Below, piece after piece: positions 1 through 5,002 of a DNA stretch of 5,002 bases. The first letter of the stretch is position 1; each line of letters starts with the position of its first letter. Where the stretch lies: assembly GCA_016765515.1 (NCBI GenBank), contig JAESPT010000377.1, positions 1 to 5,002 on the forward strand, written 5' to 3'. Source of the stretch: Sneathiella sp. (GTDB lineage: Bacteria > Pseudomonadota > Alphaproteobacteria > Sneathiellales > Sneathiellaceae). A program made the translations under genes and the position numbers. Below the pieces are notes generated by a model. That model was given only the letters and a program-made list of their open reading frames with translations, was not told where the DNA came from and searched no databases.

Positions 1-222
1 CAACAAAATGCAACCCTCCAGATCGTCCCCAATATGGGGGTCTACCCGATCCGGGATGACAGCAAGGCTTAATGGAATATCCAAACTGTCCCGTAGATTT
101 AAAAGCCGATCAAATGCTTCTGTTGGTTCATTTAAATCATCATCGCGCCACCAGAAAGTCGCAATCTGCCCGGCATCCCGCCAAAGATCCAACTCATCCT
201 TCAATGCAGCCCAACTTGTCAT
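1..222 (-). CDS. Polysaccharide deacetylase-like protein, N-terminal part (cut by window edge)
   Basis: Only the first 74 codons lie in the window, and the frame stays open to position 1. Residues 21-29 read ATFWWRDDD, followed by an alpha/beta stretch ending in LAVIPDRVDPH (about 53-63). The aromatic run plus acidic triplet, then a strand ending in VIP, matches the start of a NodB-like deacetylase barrel, where acidic residues of motif 1 bind metal and act in catalysis. Here RDDD stands where classical family members have TFDDG, as in a divergent alphaproteobacterial subgroup I recall. There is no signal peptide, so a cytoplasmic location is likely. The ATG at 222 overlaps the stop of the upstream glycosyltransferase (ATGA) and has a strong AAGGA Shine-Dalgarno 5 nt upstream. 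An in-frame ATG at 240 is possible but less well placed. The likely role is removal of acetyl groups from the glycan made by this operon. The substrate is unknown and the C-terminal motifs are not visible. Confidence 0.78.
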   Translation of the reverse strand, partial: MTSWAALKDELDLWRDAGQIATFWWRDDDLNEPTEAFDRLLNLRDSLDIPLSLAVIPDRVDPHIGDDLEGCILL

Positions 223-1382
223 GAACGTCCTTCCAACCATTGGGTCAGAAGCGCCGCAGTCTTTTGTCCACCATTTACATCAATTGCTGAATTTGCCGGC
301 ATGTCGTTAAGAGCTTCATCCACTTTTGCCGCTAAGGATTGGGGGTTCAGTCCCTCTTCATTGGCAATATGCAACGCTCCTTTTTGCGCAAGCAATTCTG
401 CCCGTAAAGTCTGCTCAGTTTCCACGCCCCCAGCGTAGGGAACGATAACCGACCGGCATTTTGCATACAATATTTCCATAACTGTATTATATCCCCCTTG
501 ACTGATGGACAGACGGCAATTCATCAGAAGGGTGGTAAAGTCTTTTCGTGCCCGTTCAATGATCACACCGGCAGGCGCCATCTGGCATAAGTCATCATAG
601 ACGGTTTCTTCGACGGTTGTTCCAACCATCAAACGCCAGGTCAGGTCCTTGGCGTGAGATAAAGGTTTCGCCGCCATGGCTGTCTTGAGGAGGTCTGTGC
701 CGACTGCACCGCCGCCGCTAGAGACAATAACCTCATTAAAGCCCGGTGCGTTTTCATCGCCTTTAACGCCCGTACGATCCACCACATACCCCGTATAGTG
801 AATTTTATCCTTTATGCGGACAGTATGGGGAAAGGTTTCATCCAAGGAAATCAAGTCCGGATCCCCGTGAACCATCACCCTGTCGAAATACTTTTCAACC
901 AGCGCCAGCATCTCGTCATTACGGCCTGGCTTGGTCTGCGCGACAAGAATATCACGAACAGAGGATATGATCAGAGGCGGTTTTGACGAAGCTTTGGCCG
1001 CATCCAGCAAGGGTAACAGCTCAAATCGCATTTGCCTGCGTCCAAAGGGGAATAGCTCGGTTATTAAAATATCCGGATCGCAATCACGCCACGCTTGCAA
1101 TAATTTATCGCTGCGCATTTTACGCCAGTTATCGTCAATCTGCTGCCCGTCTTCATCCACCAGTGTTTTAAAAAACAAATCCGTTGCGCGCGTTGCAGGC
1201 AATTGCACGATTTTCGCCCCGCCCAGATCCATGCCGATTTCGTGCCCCCCGGACACAATCGTCACATCAAATCCCGACTGCACCAAATTTCTGGATAAGG
1301 TAAGGGTTCTGCGCAAATGACCTATCCCCAACAAATGCTGTACATAAAAAAGAACTTTGGGGGCAGAGTTTTGATCTGTCAT
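219..1382 (-). CDS. Predicted glycosyltransferase, MurG/GT28-like (COG4671 type)
   Basis: The protein is 387 aa with a GT-B fold. The N-terminal domain opens with VLFYVQHLLGIGHLRR (10-25), where the glycine-rich GIGHLRR loop matches the acceptor-side loop of MurG-like enzymes. The C-terminal nucleotide-sugar domain holds SSGGGAVG (221-228) and SQGGYNTVMEIL (294-305), followed by VPYAGGVETEQ (314-324), the usual GT28-type donor-binding series. This pattern fits the uncharacterised predicted glycosyltransferases of COG4671. Donor and acceptor cannot be read from sequence. No membrane segment or signal peptide is seen, so it is cytoplasmic or peripheral at the inner membrane. The frame is open 27 codons further upstream, but that extension lies inside the phosphatase gene and looks non-native (MELCSFVQDKRTG). 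The ATG at 1382 has GGAG 5 nt upstream and gives the conserved N-terminus. It shares one base with the phosphatase stop (TGATG) and overlaps the deacetylase start by 4 nt. Confidence 0.88.
   Translation of the reverse strand: MTDQNSAPKVLFYVQHLLGIGHLRRTLTLSRNLVQSGFDVTIVSGGHEIGMDLGGAKIVQLPATRATDLFFKTLVDEDGQQIDDNWRKMRSDKLLQAWRDCDPDILITELFPFGRRQMRFELLPLLDAAKASSKPPLIISSVRDILVAQTKPGRNDEMLALVEKYFDRVMVHGDPDLISLDETFPHTVRIKDKIHYTGYVVDRTGVKGDENAPGFNEVIVSSGGGAVGTDLLKTAMAAKPLSHAKDLTWRLMVGTTVEETVYDDLCQMAPAGVIIERARKDFTTLLMNCRLSISQGGYNTVMEILYAKCRSVIVPYAGGVETEQTLRAELLAQKGALHIANEEGLNPQSLAAKVDEALNDMPANSAIDVNGGQKTAALLTQWLEGRS
228..234 (-). promoter_or_regulatory. Shine-Dalgarno site of the deacetylase-like gene
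   Basis: The minus strand reads GGAAGGA here, a near-perfect ribosome binding site 5 nt upstream of the ATG at 222. It lies inside the last codons of the preceding glycosyltransferase. It decides the start in favour of 222 over the in-frame ATG at 240, and lets the gene be translated both by coupling and by fresh initiation. Confidence 0.7.
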
Positions 1383-1960
1383 CACGTCTCCAGACTGATA
1401 TTCACGCGGTCCGCAACAGGAAGTCCCTGTGCGTTTATCTTGAACAAATGAGCACAATTCCAATCAAATGGAACCGATGATTTGTCGGTCATATCCCAGT
1501 TATAGGCAAGAGATTTTATAGCGCGGATCACCCCCTTATGGGTGACAGCTATGGTTGGTTCTTTCACACGGGCGATCCAGGGGAGGAGACGATGTTGAAC
1601 ATTGGCCGGACTTTCTCCGCCTGGAGGTTTCATATGAAGGCCCTGCGATTCAATTTTCGCCATTTTGGCGCCAAGGCGCCGCTGTAGATCTTTAACGCGC
1701 TGTCCTTCCCACTCCCCCCAGTCCATTTCAATCAATTGGTCTTCAATGGTCAAATCATCCGCACCCAGCATTTTCGCCGTCTCGACGGCACGGGACAGGG
1801 GACTTGAAACCCAGGAATAGTTGGAAAATTCAATAGGAAGAGCAAGCGTTTTCAAGAGGAGCCGGCCCTCATCGCTCAACGGAATATCGCGCCGGCCCTG
1901 CAATTTTTTGTCTGCATTCCAGGATGTTCGTCCGTGACGGATAAAAAGAATGGGGATCAT
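1382..1960 (-). CDS. Histidine phosphatase family protein (phosphoglycerate mutase-like)
   Basis: The protein is 192 aa, a normal length for a branch-1 histidine phosphatase. All catalytic elements are present. RHGRTSWN (8-15) carries the nucleophilic His9. QGRRDIPLSDEG (21-32) follows. SSPLSRAVETA (52-62) supplies the phosphate-binding Arg57. EMDWGEWEG (78-86) contains the probable acid Glu78. PGGES (113-117) is the usual loop, and VTHKGVIRA (139-147) holds the second His141. Members hydrolyse phosphomonoesters through a phosphohistidine intermediate. The substrate cannot be assigned from sequence. The position between two glycosyltransferase genes suggests a phosphosugar or phosphorylated glycan, much as GpgP and Ais are glycan-linked members of the superfamily. 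No signal peptide is seen, so it is cytoplasmic. The ATG at 1960 overlaps the preceding stop by 4 nt (ATGA), with CAGG 7 nt upstream, and RHG falls at the expected distance from this start. Confidence 0.93.
   Translation of the reverse strand: MIPILFIRHGRTSWNADKKLQGRRDIPLSDEGRLLLKTLALPIEFSNYSWVSSPLSRAVETAKMLGADDLTIEDQLIEMDWGEWEGQRVKDLQRRLGAKMAKIESQGLHMKPPGGESPANVQHRLLPWIARVKEPTIAVTHKGVIRAIKSLAYNWDMTDKSSVPFDWNCAHLFKINAQGLPVADRVNISLET
1387..1391 (-). promoter_or_regulatory. Shine-Dalgarno site fixing the start of the GT28-like gene
   Basis: The minus strand reads GGAGA here, ending 4 nt before the ATG at 1382, within the last codons of the phosphatase gene. This spacing, together with the TGATG stop-start junction, supports the start at 1382 over the longer open frame beginning at 1463. 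Confidence 0.65.
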
Positions 1961-3084
1961 CTGATAACCTGCTTCAACTGTTCCGCCAGCAATGTTGTCG
2001 CCTTTTGCACACTGCGTTCTTCTTTGACAAACTGTATGGCTCTGGTACTCATCGCATTTCGCCTCTCAGGATCATCCAGCATGCCACGGATCGTATTTGC
2101 AAATTCTCGCATATCTCCCGGCGCGCAGAGAAGACCGGTTTCACCGTCCAGAACAACATCCGGAACACCGCGAATTTTTCCGCCGACCACGGGGAGGCCG
2201 CTTATTTGCGCTTCCAAAAAGGCCATCCCATATGCTTCGCCGTAGGCGGGCCAAATATACAGATCCGCTTTTCGGTATACTCCAAAAAGCGAGTCCATTT
2301 CCAACGCGCCCATATACACGATCCGATCTTTATGAGACGCTAGATATTCTTCAACAACGAGACGTTCAGGGCCATCACCAACCACAAGTAACTGCCAATC
2401 CTCACCTGGTAGAAAATCAAGAGCGAAAGACAATTGCCGATAGGATTCCAGTTTATCTCCTGGCCGCATCATGGCAACCGACAACAGATTAAACACGCCC
2501 TGCCGTCCACCGGCATTGGCGATAAGGCGATCAGCCTGTTCAGCGGTATATTCTTCGGATACCCGATCAATAGACGGCGGCAAGTAGACAAGGGCTTGCG
2601 GTTTATCAACAACAGATTTCAAACATTCTCCATCAAGTCGGGTCATGTGAAAAACCCTGTTTGCCTGTTGAATGGCCTCCGCCGCGGCCAGATAACCTTT
2701 TTTCCACGGGCCTTTTGCCTGTTTTGGGGCGTGACTGGCTTCGGCGACCAGATAGGGTATATTCAGCGCCTTGCACACCTTCGGTCCGAGCCAATCAGGC
2801 GCTTTGTGATACACATGATAGGTAAACCAGGCTACCGGCCGATCCGCGGCTGGCCGACTTTTATACTCCACGATCAAACGCGCTACTTCGTGCGCACTCT
2901 GTTTATGTATCTTTTCCTGAAAGGCACTCTCTCCGTTTTTATCATACGCCCGAAGATCTGAAGCCAGTTCGGGATCATACCCGGCCCCTTTTAAAGCACT
3001 CATCAAAAGCCGGGCAACCCGCCTGTCTCCAGACGGTACAGGATGAAAGGGAGACTTCATCGGGGCATAGAATGCGATATTCAT
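1957..3084 (-). CDS. Glycosyltransferase family 4 protein (second gene of operon)
   Basis: The protein is 375 aa with a GT-B fold and a full GT4 C-terminal domain. The N-terminus reads MNIAFYAPMKSP, then a VPSGDRRVARLL loop (16-27), which I recall as a signature of an alphaproteobacterial GT4 subgroup and which probably shapes the acceptor or donor pocket. SVAMMRPGDKLESY (202-215) begins the nucleotide-sugar domain. VVGDGPER (234-241) follows. The EX7E motif is intact, with Glu283 and Glu291 in YGEAYGMAFLEAQ, and DGETGLLC (313-320) follows. These acidic residues normally position the donor sugar nucleotide in retaining GT4 enzymes. The sugar transferred is unknown. No membrane helix or signal peptide is seen, so it acts in the cytoplasm or at the inner membrane face. 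The ATG at 3084 overlaps the upstream stop by 4 nt (ATGA). Its own ribosome site is weak (GGTG close to the start), so translation probably depends on coupling to the upstream gene. Confidence 0.93.
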   Translation of the reverse strand: MNIAFYAPMKSPFHPVPSGDRRVARLLMSALKGAGYDPELASDLRAYDKNGESAFQEKIHKQSAHEVARLIVEYKSRPAADRPVAWFTYHVYHKAPDWLGPKVCKALNIPYLVAEASHAPKQAKGPWKKGYLAAAEAIQQANRVFHMTRLDGECLKSVVDKPQALVYLPPSIDRVSEEYTAEQADRLIANAGGRQGVFNLLSVAMMRPGDKLESYRQLSFALDFLPGEDWQLLVVGDGPERLVVEEYLASHKDRIVYMGALEMDSLFGVYRKADLYIWPAYGEAYGMAFLEAQISGLPVVGGKIRGVPDVVLDGETGLLCAPGDMREFANTIRGMLDDPERRNAMSTRAIQFVKEERSVQKATTLLAEQLKQVIR

Positions 3085-4355
3085 TCTTCACCGCTCATCA
3101 CCGAATTTTCGGAAATACTGCTCAGTTTGTCTGACAGAGTGCCAATCCAATGACGGGCATCAAACTTGTCGCGTAAAAACCTATCCCCAGCCTCGGAATA
3201 CTGACGCCGTTTATTTGGATTTCGGATCAACTCCTCCAGTGCCGCGGATAAAGATTGCGGATCACGTTCGGGGACGAGCAATCCCGTTTCCCCGGTTGTG
3301 ATTAATTCAGGAATTGCCGATATATTCGTTGAAACCACAGCAACACGTTGACTTTGGGCTTCCATCAAGACATTCGGCAAACCATCCCTGTCCCCATCCT
3401 CGGTTATCCGGCTGGCCAGAACAAAAATATCGGAAGCCTGCAATGCCGCGAGGACTTCCTTTTGCGGCAAGGCCCCTTGCCAGGTTATTTTTTCCTGCAG
3501 ACCCAACTGCTGGGCCTGTGCCTTCAGTTTACCCAAAAGCGGACCACCGCCGATATGGGTAAAATGCCAGTTCAAATCTGCTGGCAAACCCTGCAGTGCC
3601 CGCAAAAGATCATCATATCCTTTTTTCTTCACCGCGCGGCCAACAGAGATAAGTTTGACAGGCATGTGCCTATCATTTCCATCCAGCACATGTTGTTTTT
3701 CTACAAACGGGCGAAATCGCTCCAGGTCGAGTCCATGATATAAAAGCGCCACTTTTTCAGGAGTGGCGGCAAGTCCCTTTAGATACTTAACATTAAAGGA
3801 CGTGCAGGTGACAAGCCAACGCAAGTCATCCAGTTTTTCGGCAAGTTCCCATTCAGGAGAGGTCCAGATATCCTTTGCATGGGCAGAACAGCTCCACGGT
3901 TTATCGGCCATATAAGCCGCATAACGCGCGACAGAGGCCGGAGTATGCAGAAAATGTGCATAAATATGAGCTGTCCCTGGTGGCATCTGGGCGGCAAAAA
4001 CCAGCGCCTGGCCAAATCTGCGAATTCTGTTAGGGGTGCGATCTCTTTTTAAATCCCGCCACCAGATGGAAAAGGCTTTTTTATAGGCGGGCCGCTGGCG
4101 AATTTTCCACCATGCCTTTATGACGCGCAGAGGTTCCTGATAAAGATATTCAGGAAGATACATCACCGGAGCCTTGATTTCATCGTTGACCGGATGGGTT
4201 GCTTTATCTGTTGGATGGCGAAGAGAGACAATATGTAACTGAATTCCCAATTTCTCCAGCGCGAGCAACTCCTGAGCAATGAAGGTTTCAGAAAGCCGCG
4301 GATATCCTTTGAGAACGACCGATACAATCGGACCTTGAGCCTGTATTTTTGACAT
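3081..4355 (-). CDS. Glycosyltransferase family 4 protein, WcaL-like (first gene of operon)
   Basis: The protein is 424 aa, with the N-terminal GYPRLSETFIAQEL (17-30) typical of GT4 enzymes of the colanic-acid WcaL/exopolysaccharide type. The centre has SAHAKDIW (157-164) and LYHGLDLERF (205-214). The donor domain starts at SVGRAVKKKGYDDLLRA (237-253), continues with HIGGGP (267-272) and ends in GETGLLVPERDP (355-366). The EX7E motif appears as Asp324-x7-Glu332 in RDGLPNVLMEA, so the first acidic position is Asp instead of Glu, a conservative change also found in related DGLPNVLMEA proteins. The enzyme probably transfers a hexose from a nucleotide sugar to a lipid-linked or soluble acceptor on the cytoplasmic side. 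The exact sugar is not predictable. The ATG at 4355 has AAGG 5 nt upstream and faces the intergenic region, so this is the promoter-proximal gene of the five-gene run. Its stop overlaps the next gene by 4 nt. Confidence 0.92.
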   Translation of the reverse strand: MSKIQAQGPIVSVVLKGYPRLSETFIAQELLALEKLGIQLHIVSLRHPTDKATHPVNDEIKAPVMYLPEYLYQEPLRVIKAWWKIRQRPAYKKAFSIWWRDLKRDRTPNRIRRFGQALVFAAQMPPGTAHIYAHFLHTPASVARYAAYMADKPWSCSAHAKDIWTSPEWELAEKLDDLRWLVTCTSFNVKYLKGLAATPEKVALLYHGLDLERFRPFVEKQHVLDGNDRHMPVKLISVGRAVKKKGYDDLLRALQGLPADLNWHFTHIGGGPLLGKLKAQAQQLGLQEKITWQGALPQKEVLAALQASDIFVLASRITEDGDRDGLPNVLMEAQSQRVAVVSTNISAIPELITTGETGLLVPERDPQSLSAALEELIRNPNKRRQYSEAGDRFLRDKFDARHWIGTLSDKLSSISENSVMSGEE

Positions 4356-4590
4356 CGACGCCTTTTATTCACCCAGAGTGCAAAAGCTATCTAGTAAGGG
4401 CTGAACGGCAGAAATTCAACCTTCAATCACAAAGTTAGGGTTGAAACCACACTCATCTGATAACAAAAATGTGCTGTCAGAGGCAGGATTGAATCTTGTT
4501 GCACCTAGTCTAAATATGGAACAGTGTGTAAACAAGGATAGTAGAGTGCAATATAGAAGACGAACAGGGTAACGAAACGGGCCGTATTGT
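4356..4590. promoter_or_regulatory. Divergent intergenic region between glycan operon and ABC exporter gene
   Basis: These 235 bp lie between two outward-facing start codons and must hold promoters for both directions unless transcription comes from outside. The DNA is more AT-rich than the genes. No convincing sigma-70 promoter is seen. Weak candidates are TTGAAT on the minus strand (4419-4414) with TACTAG 17 nt on (4396-4391), and TTGAAT on the plus strand (4489-4494) with TAAATA 16 nt on (4511-4516). Both -35-like boxes sit inside copies of a repeated TTGAA word. The short open frame on the minus strand (4604-4416) has no ribosome site or protein-like composition and was not called. Confidence 0.55.
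4415..4445. repeat. Inverted repeat TTCAACC/GGTTGAA upstream of the operon
   Basis: TTCAACC (4415-4421) and GGTTGAA (4439-4445) are perfect 7-bp inverted arms, extendable by one G-T and one T-A pair in a plus-strand hairpin with a 13-nt loop. A related TTCAATC follows directly at 4422-4428, and its complement GATTGAA lies at 4487-4493. It could be an operator with spaced half-sites. It has no U-tract, so a terminator is unlikely. It may also be chance, given the short arms. Confidence 0.4.
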
Positions 4591-5002
4591 ATGGAACATA
4601 GCATTTATAAATACATTCTACGTCACAGCAAGAAACAGCAGATCATCCTAACGCTCCTCTCTTTCGCTTCCTTTCCTTTTCTCTACTATTATCTTGAACT
4701 GCCCAAAATCATTATTGATCAGGCCATTCAGGCAAAAGATATCGTATTTCCCATAGAATTTGCCGGATTTTCACTCGACCAGCAAGGTTTTCTCTATGCT
4801 TCGGTGTGCTTATTTCTGGTTTTGGTGGTTATCAACCAAGCCTTTAAATACGTAATCAACGTTTATCAGGGCATTACCGGAGAACGCATGTTGAGAAGGC
4901 TGCGTTATGGTCTGTACAGCCGTATATTGCGCTTTCCCTTACCGGTTTTTCGCAAGAAAAGCTCCGGTGAAATCATTCCAATGATTACTGCAGAAGTGGA
5001 GC
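4591..5002 (+). CDS. Type I ABC exporter, N-terminal transmembrane domain (cut by window edge)
   Basis: The frame opens at ATG 4591 and stays open for 137 codons to the window end. A stop at 4570 in the same frame leaves no other upstream start. The ribosome site is weak (ACGGG about 9 nt upstream). After a basic head (IYKYILRHSKKQQ, 5-17) comes a first membrane helix at about 18-35, a loop with LPKIIIDQAI (37-46), and a second helix at about 67-86. GERMLRRLRYGLYSRILRFP (97-116), then FRKKSSGEIIPMIT (120-133), match the first intracellular coupling loop of ABC exporters, where GE-I-x-x-x-T precedes the third helix. The ATP-binding domain should follow downstream but is not visible, so a half-transporter fused to its NBD is an inference. 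The close divergent placement suggests export of the glycan, a lipid-linked precursor or a co-regulated substrate, but the substrate is unknown. Confidence 0.87.
   Translation, partial: MEHSIYKYILRHSKKQQIILTLLSFASFPFLYYYLELPKIIIDQAIQAKDIVFPIEFAGFSLDQQGFLYASVCLFLVLVVINQAFKYVINVYQGITGERMLRRLRYGLYSRILRFPLPVFRKKSSGEIIPMITAEVE

Noticed and set aside
8..310. 100-codon open frame on the plus strand at the left edge
   Set aside because: It is antisense to the deacetylase-like gene and the end of the GT28-like gene. The Ser/Arg-rich translation looks non-native.
1383..1463. N-terminal extension of the GT28-like protein to an ATG at 1463
   Set aside because: The extra 27 residues lie inside the phosphatase coding region and do not look like family sequence. 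The ATG at 1382 has a good ribosome site and begins the conserved part.
2434..2961. 175-codon open frame on the plus strand, opposite the second GT4 gene
   Set aside because: It lies fully antisense to a strongly supported glycosyltransferase. Its translation has no recognisable motif and is rich in unusual residue runs, as expected of a shadow frame.
4415..4445. Hairpin read as a transcription terminator
   Set aside because: There is no T-run after the stem on either strand, and it lies between divergent starts where no gene ends.
4577..4585. Odd palindrome ACGGGCCGT just upstream of the exporter start
   Set aside because: With only 4-bp arms, it is too short to separate from chance. It overlaps the probable ribosome site.
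4416..4604. 62-codon minus-strand open frame spanning the intergenic region and the exporter start
   Set aside because: It has no ribosome site or family resemblance, and it overlaps the start of the exporter gene on the other strand.

Overview
The window looks like a piece of an alphaproteobacterial chromosome. Base composition is near 50% GC by eye, and the protein style most resembles Rhodospirillales and neighbouring marine or aquatic orders. That placement rests on protein resemblance from memory, not on any marker gene. All visible genes belong to one theme: synthesis and possibly export of an uncharacterised cell-envelope or secreted glycan.

Layout. From about 4355 down to position 1, five genes run on the minus strand without gaps. 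In transcription order they are a GT4-type glycosyltransferase (4355-3081), a second GT4-type glycosyltransferase (3084-1957), a histidine phosphatase (1960-1382), a MurG/GT28-like predicted glycosyltransferase (1382-219), and the first 74 codons of a polysaccharide deacetylase-like protein (222-1, cut by the window edge). Every junction overlaps: three by ATGA (4 nt) and one by TGATG (1 shared nt). This is a compact, translationally coupled operon. A 235-bp intergenic region (4356-4590) separates it from a divergent plus-strand gene. That gene starts at 4591 and runs off the right edge, and encodes the N-terminal membrane domain of a type I ABC exporter.

How the genes may work together (inference). 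Three GT-B-fold glycosyltransferases would each add a sugar to a carrier or growing glycan on the cytoplasmic side. The histidine phosphatase could remove a phosphate from a phosphosugar intermediate or product. The deacetylase-like protein could trim N- or O-acetyl groups. The divergent ABC exporter could move the product, or a lipid-linked form of it, across the inner membrane. No polymerase, flippase or outer-membrane exporter is visible, so the product could be a short oligosaccharide or glycolipid rather than a long polymer. The gene combination is the most interesting thing here. Each family is known, but I know of no assigned product for this set. No RNA genes, mobile elements, CRISPR arrays or convincing terminators were seen.
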